Of a DNA stretch of 64,000 nucleotides, positions 26,599 to 34,850 are shown piece by piece. The DNA lies in the NCBI RefSeq assembly GCF_002101375.1, contig NZ_CP015207.1:372001-436000 (forward strand). The letters are read 5' to 3'. The notes below the pieces were generated by a model. It had not been told where the DNA came from. It worked only from the letters and a program-made list of their open reading frames with translations, and made no database searches. How positions within the stretch are numbered: the stretch's first letter is position 1; every line of letters starts with the position of its first letter. Origin of the DNA: Sporosarcina ureae (lineage in GTDB: Bacteria > Bacillota > Bacilli > Bacillales_A > Planococcaceae). The position numbers and the translations under genes are program-made.

Positions 26599-26814
26599 AT
26601 GGATAAATTCAATGTTTTTAATAAAGCCAAAGAAGAAGTAAATACGAAAGCACCTTTCACTAAGAGCAGTATTCCACCTAAAAAAATTAAAGAAACGAAA
26701 GAACAGATGTCAATAATGCTAACACCTACTCATAAGAGAAAGTTACGATCATTAGCGGACGATTCCGGCATGAGTGCCAGTGAACTAATTGCTTACTGGA
26801 TCGACCAAAATTAA
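26599..26814 (+). CDS. Ribbon-helix-helix partition-type protein
   Basis: 71 residues, ATG with AAAGGAG upstream. The C-terminal half (QMSIMLTPTHKRKLRSLADD followed by SGMSASELIAYWIDQN) is a ribbon-helix-helix fold: a beta strand, then two helices. Genes of this size just after parA act as centromere-binding ParB/ParG-like proteins of low-copy plasmids. The coding sequence is intact although its ParA partner is broken. It is evidence for an integrated plasmid segment. Confidence 0.7.
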   Translation: MDKFNVFNKAKEEVNTKAPFTKSSIPPKKIKETKEQMSIMLTPTHKRKLRSLADDSGMSASELIAYWIDQN

Positions 26815-26937
26815 TAATGGGTTTTTCTCTTTTAAATAAGGCTTCAAATTAGCGTTTAATGGAGGATTACCCACGAAATCTTTTCTAAATGCGTTACAGA
26901 GCGATTTAGAAACATGAAATATGTAGTGTTTATAGTG

Positions 26938-26975
26938 AAAGCAGTCTACTTATCGAATAAGTGGGCTGTTTTTTG
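26938..26975 (+). terminator. Intrinsic terminator
   Basis: AGCAGTCTACTTAT-CGA-ATAAGTGGGCTGTTTTTT: the inner ACTTAT/ATAAGT is perfect and a T run follows. It ends the partition remnant transcript. Confidence 0.7.
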
Positions 26976-27033
26976 TGTCTTTAATAACCAAGAACTAAAA
27001 GAATAACTTGCAAGTTAAATAAATGCTAATAAT

Positions 27034-27078
27034 AAAGCCCGATTTACCTTTTAAATGCTAGGGATATCAGGCTTTTGA
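27034..27078. terminator. Hairpin near the DUF3221 gene
   Basis: AAAGCCCGAT pairs with ATCAGGCTTT across a 20-nt loop. The A and T flanks allow use on either strand. It may end the minus-strand DUF3221 gene. The rest of 26815-27153 shows no gene. Confidence 0.4.
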
Positions 27079-27080
27079 TG

Positions 27081-27097
27081 TTCCACAATCGCGCCCG
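27081..27097 (-). repeat. Inverted repeat flanking the DUF3221 gene (left arm)
   Basis: TTCCACAATCGCGCC here matches, inverted, the GGCCCGATTGCGGAA at 27587-27601. A third partial relative (CACCCGATTGAGG) lies at about 25965. The arms bracket a single lipoprotein gene. Confidence 0.4.
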
Positions 27098-27153
27098 TTT
27101 GAAGAAGAAAGTTGAACCAACATTACACTGAAAGTCACCATAAAGTTAGTTGG

Positions 27154-27519
27154 TTATTTTGTGATTATATCTACCTTTTCTATTCCACGTTGAGGAGGAT
27201 CAGAGTCCGCTTGATTTCCGTTCCAATATACAATAACGTGGGCTCCCACCTCTAATTCTTCGTACTTACCAGTTTCGAAACCATAATACGCTCCATCTTT
27301 TTCTTGAGCTATTTTTATTAACTCATCATCATTTTTATCGGAAATATCATCTTCACTGATATTTGGCACAACTAATATTTGGCTCCGCCCATCTTCAGTC
27401 GCTCTGATATCCACAATAATACCTTCTTGCTTTTCCAAAGAACTACGCTTATCTTCCATGTTATTTGCCTGATCTTTCCCACAACCAGCTACGACGAATA
27501 AAGTAAGTAATTTTTTCAT
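27154..27519 (-). CDS. DUF3221 lipoprotein
   Basis: 121 residues. Short signal with lipobox VVAGC near residue 13, then a small OB-like domain typical of DUF3221 (QEGIIVDIRATEDGRSQILV near 35; EVGAHVIVYWNG near 90). ATG with GGAGGGGA upstream. Likely an extracellular lipoprotein of unknown function. The signal is unusually short (MKKLLTLFVVAGC), perhaps by a small deletion. Flanked by inverted repeats. Confidence 0.8.
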   Translation of the reverse strand: MKKLLTLFVVAGCGKDQANNMEDKRSSLEKQEGIIVDIRATEDGRSQILVVPNISEDDISDKNDDELIKIAQEKDGAYYGFETGKYEELEVGAHVIVYWNGNQADSDPPQRGIEKVDIITK

Positions 27520-27585
27520 TAATTTCCCCTCCTATCGCATTAGACTGTATTTCCATAGTTTAGTTACAACATTAATCAAACTAAA

Positions 27586-27601
27586 TGGCCCGATTGCGGA
27601 A
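27586..27601 (+). repeat. Inverted repeat flanking the DUF3221 gene (right arm)
   Basis: GGCCCGATTGCGGAA matches the left arm at 27081 in inverted orientation with two or three mismatches. Confidence 0.4.
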
Positions 27602-27714
27602 GATAGTTATTACTGAATATTCACTACTTCACACAAATAATTATAGCATAATCAATCGCATATCCCAGTGTTTTCCACTAATGGATTCATCATAAAAAGT
27701 AAGTAGAATATCTG

Positions 27715-27855
27715 TGTTCGTAATAGTACACTTTTACGGACTACTTGAACAGATATACAAAAGACGGAAATAATCGTCCGTTAAACTACTTAATCAGTTT
27801 TCGGACGTTCTTCTATTTGTGTATACTTTTACGAACGTATAAAGGTATAATAATA
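27715..27855 (+). promoter_or_regulatory. res-like dyads upstream of the serine resolvase
   Basis: Two or three imperfect dyads precede the resolvase gene: CGTCCG...CGGACG (27775-27807) and TATACTTTTACG-AA-CGTATAAAGGTATA-like (27823-27850), plus a TACGGACT element near 27735. Resolvase genes of the Tn3 type commonly sit next to a res site with three subsites, where the protein also represses itself. The exact subsite borders are my reading. Confidence 0.45.
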
Positions 27856-27881
27856 GAAACTAGCGTTCTAGGAGGTATGAG

Positions 27882-28490
27882 TTGGAGAATCGAAAATTTG
27901 GATATGTTCGAGTAAGTTCAAAAGATCAAAATGAGAGTCGTCAAATAGATGCTATCAAAAGTATGGGCATCAATGATCGAGACATTTTTATTGATAAGCA
28001 ATCAGGAAATAACTTTCACCGGGAGCAATATCAATTAATGAAACGGATGATTAGAAAAGGAGATATTCTTTATATTCATTCGCTGGATCGGTTTGGTCGT
28101 AGCAAGGATGATATTTTAAATGAATGGCAAGAACTCACGAAAGAAATAGGGGCTGATATAGTGGTACTGGATATGCCTTTGTTAGACACCACAAAATATA
28201 AAGACAGTATTGGTAGCTTCATCTCGGATCTTATTCTTCAAGTTCTCTCCTGGCTTGCGGAAGACGAGCGGAATAGAATACGAACACGTCAACGCGAGGG
28301 TATTGATTCAGCCCTCACCAATGGTGTTAAATTCGGACGACCATCAATTGAAATAACGGATGATTTCATTCAATCATATGATAAATGGCAATCCGGGGAA
28401 ATTTCAGCAGTTAAAGCGATGGAGGAAGCAGATATGAAAAAAACGTCATTTTATAAGATGGTTAAGAAGTATAAAGCCACGAAAGAATAA
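27882..28490 (+). CDS. Serine recombinase, resolvase/invertase type
   Basis: 202 residues, TTG start at 27882 with AGGAGG upstream. FGYVRVSSKDQNESRQ carries the catalytic Ser, DRFGRSKDDIL the conserved Arg pair, and the C-terminal helix-turn-helix is EISAVKAMEEADMKKTSFYK. This size and layout fit Tn3-family resolvases and plasmid multimer resolvases. No TnpA transposase is present in the window. It lies 115 bp left of a miniature element with Tn3-like ends, so it may be what remains of the parent transposon. Confidence 0.92.
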   Translation: MENRKFGYVRVSSKDQNESRQIDAIKSMGINDRDIFIDKQSGNNFHREQYQLMKRMIRKGDILYIHSLDRFGRSKDDILNEWQELTKEIGADIVVLDMPLLDTTKYKDSIGSFISDLILQVLSWLAEDERNRIRTRQREGIDSALTNGVKFGRPSIEITDDFIQSYDKWQSGEISAVKAMEEADMKKTSFYKMVKKYKATKE

Positions 28491-28605
28491 TTGTCTTTTG
28501 TTTATAAATCTGTTGTTGTATTTTCTGAAGTATAACCGATTACATACTTCTTCAATTGACCTTACAGACAACGGTCAACAAATCCCCTCATTGTAAGAAC
28601 AAGTA

Positions 28606-28821
28606 GGGGTCTCGCCAACATTTCGGAAATTTTGTACGGTAAGGAAGTTTCATAAAGGATCTCACTGGCACTTTGATTTTGAAACGCCGTTTGGTGCTAT
28701 AATTTGGTCTGAATTTGGTTTAAATACGGTAGTACCATAAATGACCGTTATTGGAACATCCCTTTCATATCAACAATTCTAGACTTAACGTACAAAATTT
28801 CCGTTTTGCTGTCTGTACCCC
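28606..28821 (+). mobile_element. TIME-like miniature element with Tn3-family 38-bp inverted repeats (left copy)
   Basis: Left end at 28606-28643 begins GGGGTCTCGCCAACATTTCG and ends ACGGTAAG. The right end at 28784-28821, read on the minus strand, begins GGGGTACAGACAGCAAAACG and ends ACGTTAAG. GGGG at one end and (G/T)TAAG near the other, 38 bp long, is the pattern of Tn3-family ends such as those of Tn4430. The inside (about 140 bp) is non-coding. No 5-bp target duplication is visible. A diverged inverted copy lies at 32933-33210. Confidence 0.75.
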
Positions 28822-28963
28822 TAAAAGGATTTTTTTCATGCTGTTAATCTTATTGAGATCCCGAACCGGTTCAACTAATTTCATGCTTCCAGTAGACCTC
28901 CTTATGTATTTCATCGTACAAGTCCTAATCTAACTTAAGGTGATCATAACATGCATTATGTTA

Positions 28964-29055
28964 GATTCAAATCGAAAGCGAAAAAAATGCACGAATAAAA
29001 AACAGCTCAATCCCTTGATACATAAGAGATTGAGCTGTTTTTCTGAATCTAACAT
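28964..29055. terminator. Nested hairpin with bidirectional terminator
   Basis: The inner stem AACAGCTCAATC / GATTGAGCTGTT (about 29001-29041) is flanked by A and T runs. Outer arms GTTAGATTCA and TGAATCTAAC add a second level. It probably ends the minus-strand exporter cassette that stops at 29300 as well as anything from the left. Confidence 0.65.
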
Positions 29056-29126
29056 ATTTGGATTTCGTTAGATTCACAAGTTCGATTTTTATAATCTAAT
29101 GGGATTATAGATTTATGTTTGATTAA

Positions 29127-29250
29127 AAGTTCCCCGGTATAATCGCAATTATCAAGGGGCTACTTGCTAACGCGTTTACGGGAGCAGCTAGAATAGCGGA
29201 ATAGCCGGTTTTAATTACGTTAAGCGTATCACTAACGAGTCCCGATTGCC
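29127..29250 (-). pseudogene. Short coding remnant, unidentified
   Basis: A minus-strand frame without a start reads KSKRQSGLVSDTLNVIKTGY, SAILAAPVNALASSPLIIA, IIPGNF and stops. It looks like the end of a membrane or exported protein. No family recognised. The remainder of 28822-29299 carries only the hairpin above. Confidence 0.3.
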
Positions 29251-29299
29251 GCTTACTTTTAGGTCAACAAAATACAGAGTTCAATAGTAGAGTTACATT

Positions 29300-30811
29300 T
29301 TATATATCAAAGTCTTTTTGATTTAATAAAAAATATATCAAACCTACCTGTACCATTAAATATAAAAGTAGAATAAAGGTGGCATTGTACGGGGAGCCTC
29401 CGTCAAGTAAATAACCCATACTGTTAAAACCAGAGGGAATAAATTTGATGAAATTAAGTCCTGGTAACATAAATATTGAAAGAGTGATTATTGAAATAAA
29501 ACCATAAAACATATTTTTTGTATACCAACCTACAATAAATGCAAACAAAATATAAAACATTAATTGCAAATAACCATTTATAAAAAAGTGGTAAATTATG
29601 ACTGAAAAGCTTTTGTTTGATAAAAAAGTATTGTTTAAATTCCCCCCGCAAAGAATAGAAACCAATAAGACAAAAGAGAACAAGTATAGTAATAAAAAAA
29701 AGTTTGATTTCAGAATAGGAATAAAGCAATTCCATATCCATTTTATCAAAGATCCATATCGTAACACCTTATAATAACTTAAATTAGAAAACTCGTTGTT
29801 TAACGATAGTATTTTCAGATAAGCATACCCATAGAAAATGATTAAATAAGACAAGAAAGCAAGAAAGTTGAAACCAACTTGTGAACCACCATAAAAAACT
29901 GTTATAAATATATCCTGAATCGATTGGATGTGTGTTTGACGTAATATTGGTGATAAAGCAAGTAAAGCTAAAAAACAATAAATAGTATATTCCCAGTCAA
30001 GTGATAATAAATTCCTTTTTAGATTTTTGTCAACCTTAGAACATATAAATCCAAGTAAAAATAAACAAAAGACAACAATAATAAAGGGTGTCCATAGATT
30101 ACCGAATCCCTTTATTCCGTGTATTAAGTTAAAATAATTAGGCAGTACAATATTTGGGTGATCTGAAGGAAATAATTTAAAAGAAACAATACACATTACC
30201 CAAAGGAATATTGCACATATTATTGAATAGAGCTTACTATTAGTAAATACATATAAGATTGCCAAAAAAAGATGAACTACAACAAAGAATAAAAAGGATA
30301 AAGTCAGCTGGAGCAATAGAAATACTATGGGAAATCTTATATAGTTAGATATTATATTGGATGATAAACTATTTGGTAACCCTTTGTCTATTCCCGAGAA
30401 AACACTCCATTTAAACTCTAATGGAATGCCTATTAATAACAAACTGGTCACTATTACCATAATACAAGTTAGAATTAAAAATCTTTTTATAAACTGGTTT
30501 ACAGAAAGCATTATCCATCTTTTATAGGAACCCAACCTTATAAGCAAAGGAAAACCAAACTCCATTTGAATAATTTTTAATGATAATAATAACAAAATAG
30601 GGACAATAAAATATATCTGAAGATATATATCACTAAAAACGTTTACAACAATATCCCAAATATTGATTGACTTGGACTCGGCATTTGAAATTATGAATAA
30701 GTTAGAACGCATACGAAAAACGTATATATATAGAATAACTCCTATTATAACCCACCTTATAGATAACTCTTCCTCTAAAAATCTGTTAAGTCGATATTTA
30801 AAATTATTCAT
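29300..30811 (-). CDS. Large ABC-exporter-type membrane protein of the peptide cassette
   Basis: 503 residues, very hydrophobic, with 11-12 predicted membrane segments (for example WVIIGVILYIYVFRM, IYLQIYFIVPILLLLSLKII, FILLLYLMVQVGLIYFLLNQ). No enzyme motif. It overlaps the 259-residue permease gene by 8 bp. Position and partner genes (ATPase, small secreted protein, second permease) suggest it is a subunit of a dedicated exporter or immunity transporter. Base composition is distinctly AT-rich compared with the flanking chromosome. Confidence 0.7.
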   Translation of the reverse strand: MNNFKYRLNRFLEEELSIRWVIIGVILYIYVFRMRSNLFIISNAESKSINIWDIVVNVFSDIYLQIYFIVPILLLLSLKIIQMEFGFPLLIRLGSYKRWIMLSVNQFIKRFLILTCIMVIVTSLLLIGIPLEFKWSVFSGIDKGLPNSLSSNIISNYIRFPIVFLLLQLTLSFLFFVVVHLFLAILYVFTNSKLYSIICAIFLWVMCIVSFKLFPSDHPNIVLPNYFNLIHGIKGFGNLWTPFIIVVFCLFLLGFICSKVDKNLKRNLLSLDWEYTIYCFLALLALSPILRQTHIQSIQDIFITVFYGGSQVGFNFLAFLSYLIIFYGYAYLKILSLNNEFSNLSYYKVLRYGSLIKWIWNCFIPILKSNFFLLLYLFSFVLLVSILCGGNLNNTFLSNKSFSVIIYHFFINGYLQLMFYILFAFIVGWYTKNMFYGFISIITLSIFMLPGLNFIKFIPSGFNSMGYLLDGGSPYNATFILLLYLMVQVGLIYFLLNQKDFDI

Positions 30812-31583
30812 AACTAGTCTCTACTTTTCTTCTTAAAATATAAAACAGTATTAACACGATCGTTAATAAAATACAAAAAGGGACTAAAACTGTCCAAAGA
30901 GGCTGCTGTGAAATAGAGAACGGAAAAACCGTACTCCCCGGTGAAAACTTTTCGTAATTAAGCAGCTGGGTCAAAAAGTTACCGAATATGTAATAAATAA
31001 ATGGAGTAGTCAATGATACTAGTGGATTTTCAATAATCATTAATAATAATAATGCAAAAGTTGCGTACAGCATCCCATTTATTCCAACCCAACTGGAATA
31101 TATTAATCCATAAATAAATGTCCCAAAAGTCAAAAATTGTTCGAATGTAGTAACCGGAACAATGTTCCCATTGGTGGGATAAATTGTGATAATATTAAAG
31201 TTAGGTTCAATATACATTACAAATACAAACGGAATAAAAACGCATAAGAATGCAATAAAGAAAGAAATGAACCCATTTACAATCAACTTTGCATAATTGT
31301 AATTCTTTAATGAGATTCGCGAGTTTACATAAACTAAAAAATTATTTTTTTGCTCTCCAATAAACCGAGGAGTATAAGCCGTTATCATAAGTAAAGGAAA
31401 TAGTAATGGCAGGAAGTCAGAATTCACCCTAAGAAATACCTCAATTTGTCTATAATAAACATACCCTTCGTCAATCATTAAAAATTTAATGACTGGAAGA
31501 GGGACAATTAAAATAGTCCACAATACGACTTGCTTCCAATTAGCAGATTTTTTAAGTTCTAATTTTATTTGATGACTAATCAT
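30804..31583 (-). CDS. ABC-2-like permease of the peptide cassette
   Basis: 259 residues, ATG with GAGGGAG upstream, about six membrane helices (VVLWTILIVPLPVIKFLM, LIVNGFISFFIAFLCVFIPF, LFVPFCILLTIVLILFYIL-like at the C-terminus). N-terminal MISHQIKLELKKSANWKQ is typical of small ABC-2-type permeases. It lies after a strong hairpin that follows the secreted-protein gene, so it may be expressed less than that gene. Confidence 0.75.
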   Translation of the reverse strand: MISHQIKLELKKSANWKQVVLWTILIVPLPVIKFLMIDEGYVYYRQIEVFLRVNSDFLPLLFPLLMITAYTPRFIGEQKNNFLVYVNSRISLKNYNYAKLIVNGFISFFIAFLCVFIPFVFVMYIEPNFNIITIYPTNGNIVPVTTFEQFLTFGTFIYGLIYSSWVGINGMLYATFALLLLMIIENPLVSLTTPFIYYIFGNFLTQLLNYEKFSPGSTVFPFSISQQPLWTVLVPFCILLTIVLILFYILRRKVETSYE

Positions 31584-31650
31584 TTTTACTCCCTCTTCCC
31601 CGAAAATTTCAAAAAACTAACATAATAGACATGTGATGGTTCCATATATA

Positions 31651-31690
31651 TAATAAAGATCGAATCAATATTAAGATTCGATCTTTATTA
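31651..31690 (-). promoter_or_regulatory. Intercistronic 16-bp perfect hairpin
   Basis: TAATAAAGATCGAATC at 31651-31666 and GATTCGATCTTTATTA at 31675-31690 form perfect arms with an 8-nt loop, right after the stop of the secreted-protein gene. No clear T run follows on the minus strand. It may protect the upstream message or reduce transcription into the permease genes, as is common in bacteriocin-type operons. Confidence 0.7.
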
Positions 31691-31696
31691 TAGAAT

Positions 31697-32068
31697 CTAG
31701 TTATTTCGAAAACTACCAACGACTGCTACATCTACGTAAGTCGCAAGATCATTGCTAAATTGAACAGATGAATAATCCCCCTTAGAGTTTTTTGGGTCAG
31801 GAATAGAATAAGATCCTAGTTTCGTGATTCTTACCCACCCACCAGCCCCCCCGGAACCATAGGATCTAGCATCAACTGCTTTACCAAGAACAGTAACCTT
31901 TAAATCAAGAGGTGTACCGTTTCCATTTTTATATTGTGTACCAGTAAAGGCTGTTCCATTAAACTTTGGAACAACGACACTATAATTGGTATACGTACTT
32001 AAGGCTGAAGTTGAACCACCTACAGTTAGTAAAAATACTATTAAAAATACTGATAACTTCTTCTTCAT
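31697..32068 (-). CDS. Small secreted protein, bacteriocin-like cassette
   Basis: 123 residues from the ATG at 32068, chosen because AGGTGG lies 8 bp upstream. The signal peptide is KKKLSVFLIVFLLTVGGSTSAL. The mature part (about 95 residues) is Gly/Ser/Thr-rich and beta-like: YSVVVPKFNGTAFTGTQYKN, SYGSGGAGGWVRITKLGSYS, then VQFSNDLATYVDVAVVGSF. No Cys is present, so there is no lanthionine or disulfide. It recalls small secreted proteins (DUF2712-like) encoded with ABC exporters, but I cannot assign the family. Its ATPase gene is upstream and two permeases are downstream. Confidence 0.65.
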   Translation of the reverse strand: MKKKLSVFLIVFLLTVGGSTSALSTYTNYSVVVPKFNGTAFTGTQYKNGNGTPLDLKVTVLGKAVDARSYGSGGAGGWVRITKLGSYSIPDPKNSKGDYSSVQFSNDLATYVDVAVVGSFRNN

Positions 32069-32164
32069 TATAACAACCACCTATCTTTTAGAATTGAATT
32101 AATAGATACCTATCGAAAATGCTGTCATAATACCTACTAACTCATCATTTTTGTATTAATTTGT

Positions 32165-32830
32165 TCAATTTGTGTTTACAACCTTTCCCTCGTATACTTG
32201 TTCAATCTTTTTGTTATTAATTCGAAAAACATAATCACATAAGGAATTAATATCATCGTTATTATGACTTGTAAGTAGGATGGTTTTCCCCTCAGCCTTT
32301 AAAGACCTCAATAAGTTTCTAGTTTTAGTGACGCTATTCTCATCTAAAGCATTAAAAGGCTCGTCCAATATTAGTATTTCCTGATCTTCCATTATTGCTT
32401 GTACGATTGCCAATTTTTGTTTCATACCAAGAGAATAGTTTTTTACCTTTTGCTTAGAATCTGAGTTTAATCCTACTATTTCCATTGTCTTCTTTATCGT
32501 GCTATCTGAAATTTTATTTCTAATAAGGGAAAGGTCTTTTAAATTTTCAAATCCTGACTTATTGGCAATATAACCCGGACTTTCTAAGATAATGCCTACA
32601 TTTTTTGGAAATCTATTTTTGCTGTTACCGATTTCTTGATTATTCACAAAAATTGTTCCTTCTTCAGGAAAAATAAAACCACAGATCATTTTAAATAGAA
32701 CTGATTTTCCGGAACCGTTTGAACCAACAAAACCATAAATCTTACCTTTGTCAATGTTCAATTTTATAGATTCAAATATCATCACCCCTTTAAATGATTT
32801 ACTAACGTTCTCTAATTCTATTATTGACAT
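32165..32830 (-). CDS. ABC transporter ATP-binding protein of the peptide cassette
   Basis: 221 residues from ATG 32830 (GAAGGGTGA upstream). Walker A GSNGSGKSVLFKMI, signature YSLGMKQKLAI, Walker B ILILDEPFNALDE, and H-loop LTSHN. It resembles BcrA/lantibiotic-immunity type ATPases that work with unlike permease pairs, as here. It is the first gene of the four-gene cassette. Confidence 0.88.
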   Translation of the reverse strand: MSIIELENVSKSFKGVMIFESIKLNIDKGKIYGFVGSNGSGKSVLFKMICGFIFPEEGTIFVNNQEIGNSKNRFPKNVGIILESPGYIANKSGFENLKDLSLIRNKISDSTIKKTMEIVGLNSDSKQKVKNYSLGMKQKLAIVQAIMEDQEILILDEPFNALDENSVTKTRNLLRSLKAEGKTILLTSHNNDDINSLCDYVFRINNKKIEQVYEGKVVNTN

Positions 32831-32932
32831 TAAATCACCCTTCACCTTTTCATGAAGTATATATTCTACAAAAAGATTCTATTCCCTTCTAAGTATTTAC
32901 AATATTTAAAGGTTTGTGAATTAAACTATACA

Positions 32933-33210
32933 GGGGTACAGACAGCAAAACGGAAATATTGTACGCTAAGGCCGAAAACGTTGATATAAAAAGAATGATA
33001 AAATAACGTCCGTTTATGGTGCTTATCTAAATACAGTCTTAACAATACTGAAATCAGTCCATTTCCAGCACCAAAACTCATTACCAAAATCAAAGTACCA
33101 TTTATTGTAGAGGGAATCCTTTTGGTGATGTTTTAGCGTACATATGACAAGCAAATTTTGTAGTTTAACTTGCTTATCTTACAAAATTTCCGTAATGTTG
33201 GCGAGACCCA
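32933..33210 (-). mobile_element. TIME-like miniature element with Tn3-family inverted repeats (right copy, inverted)
   Basis: End at 32933-32970 starts GGGGTACAGACAGCAAAACG and ends ACGCTAAG. The other end at 33173-33210 reads on the minus strand GGGTCTCGCCAACATTACGG and ends GATAAG. Interior blocks (GTTGATAT.AAA..ATG, CGTCCGTTTATGGT, CAAAATCAAAGTACCA) match the left copy in inverted orientation, with divergence. It lies immediately before the truncated CPBP gene. No 5-bp duplication is visible. Confidence 0.72.
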
Positions 33211-33211
33211 T

Positions 33212-33864
33212 AATGGGAGAACAATCTGTTCAGACTGGTATACCTACTTCATTAAAAGTTATTATAAATTCAACTATTCAAGCATTATATATGTTTGTCA
33301 TGATATTAATTGGTCTAAGGCTTCAAAATCGTACAGAGCTAAGTGCCCCAATTTTAGATGGGATTGTTTATCATAAAAAAGGGATCCTATATCGAAAGAA
33401 TCGTTAACCAACAGTATTGTCATTCTTCTTGATTTTTATCTATTTAAACCTATGATAGGAGCACCGATGAATCAAGTTGCTTCACCTAATTGGTTGCAAG
33501 GCTTACTCGCTTCCCTATACGGGGGATTTTCAGAAGAAATAATGCTTCGATTGTTTGTAATAACACTCATTGTATGGGTACTAGCTTGGATAACAAAAAA
33601 CAAAAAGAAGATATTCCTTATAGTTTTTACTATTTAGCAATTTTCCTTGCGGCTATATTATTCGGATTGGGACACTTGCCAGTGGCAGCACAATTTTTTG
33701 ATGGGGTATCCGCAGTTATTGTTATCCGTACATTGGTCTTGAACAGTCTTTTAGGCTTATGGTTCGGTTACTTGTATTGGAAAAAAGGTTTAGAATACGC
33801 AATAATTGCACACATGTCAGCAGATATCTTTCTTCACGTTCTTATTGTGCCAATGTTCTATTAA
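33212..33864 (+). pseudogene. CPBP-family intramembrane protease, broken
   Basis: Reading starts right at the miniature element (MGEQSVQTGIPTSLKVIINS...), passes stops and frame changes near 33405 and 33600, and resumes as GGFSEEIMLRLFVITLIVW and FYYLAIFLAAILFGLGHLPV, then AHMSADIFLH. The EExxxR and FxxxH motifs and the third His are those of CPBP (Abi/CAAX-protease-like) membrane proteases. The 5' end appears to be cut by the element and at least two frameshifts follow. Confidence 0.75.
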
Positions 33865-34094
33865 ACAGTCTAGTGCGTTTGCAGTAGAGAATCAAAGCTA
33901 CATTTGCCCGTTTTTAAAAAGGCAATCGGTCATTAATCCGATTGTCTTTTTTCATGCAACTAGATTCTACAAGTTCCTAGTAAAAGGGATAGAAAAATTA
34001 CAATAGGATACATCCCTGATACTAAGTCTATTTGGCATTTCAGAAGGTTTTGAATGACTTTTATAGAATTGAATAACGAGGCGAAGTAAACGCT

Positions 34095-34616
34095 ATGGAA
34101 AACGGATTTGGGTATTTCTCAAAAGATGTTGCCATTGAATTAGAGATCACAACCTCCACGCTTGGAAGGTGGTCCATCGAGTTGGAGAAACAAGGGTACA
34201 CATTTCAACGCAATAAAAAAGAACAGCGTATTTACTACGAGCGCGATTTTAAAGCGTTCAGAGAACTGAAGAAACTTCTCGCCAATTCAGTGCCATTCGT
34301 AGACTCCATAAATGCAGTAGTGACAAGGGATATTTTGAATGAAAACGCCCAAAATATGCCTAGCGTTTATTCCGAAACCATGCGTTTATCGAAGCGTGAA
34401 GTAGAGGATATTGTGAAAAAGGCAATTGAAGATGAGAGGGAAATCCTCCTGGATGCATTGGAGAAAAGAATGAGTGACACGATTGAAATGCGTGATCGAT
34501 TATTAACACAACAATTGCGTGCAACGATAGACGAAAATCAAAAACAACTTACAGCTGCTTCACACCCATCAGAAAAAAATTCGTGGTGGCAACGATTGTT
34601 CAAAAAAGAAAAATAG
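34095..34616 (+). CDS. MerR-like HTH protein with DUF3967 C-terminus
   Basis: 173 residues. N-terminal winged HTH of MerR/RacA type (YFSKDVAIELEITTSTLGRW, QRIYYERDFKAFRELKKLL), a coiled middle (KREVEDIVKKAIEDEREILL) and a short basic end WWQRLFKKEK. This architecture is common on Bacillales plasmids and near replication or partition genes, where its role is uncertain. It agrees with the ParA/RHH remnant and the resolvase in marking a plasmid-derived zone. Confidence 0.78.
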   Translation: MENGFGYFSKDVAIELEITTSTLGRWSIELEKQGYTFQRNKKEQRIYYERDFKAFRELKKLLANSVPFVDSINAVVTRDILNENAQNMPSVYSETMRLSKREVEDIVKKAIEDEREILLDALEKRMSDTIEMRDRLLTQQLRATIDENQKQLTAASHPSEKNSWWQRLFKKEK

Positions 34617-34757
34617 CTTTGCAAATAATTTTCTAAAACTGTTTGGCCAATACCAAATGCACACACGGCAAAAGCCCCCAGAAGCCCCTGAGGGCGATTG
34701 TTTAGGATGACAATCCTTAGAGATTATGAATCCAAAAGAATACGAAGAAAATATAAG

Positions 34758-34793
34758 ACCCTGATTCTGCTTAGCATAGAATCAGGGTTTTTA
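34758..34793 (+). terminator. Intrinsic terminator
   Basis: CCCTGATTCTGC ... GCATAGAATCAGGG followed by TTTTT. It probably serves the DUF3967 gene. Confidence 0.75.
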
Positions 34794-34850
34794 TAATCAT
34801 TAAATGACTCAACATGGATTTCACGTCAAAATAATTGTAAAATCTATTGC

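Noticed and set aside
31697..32068. Lactococcin 972-type bacteriocin
   Set aside because: Neither the mature sequence nor the Trp/Tyr/His pattern of that family is present.
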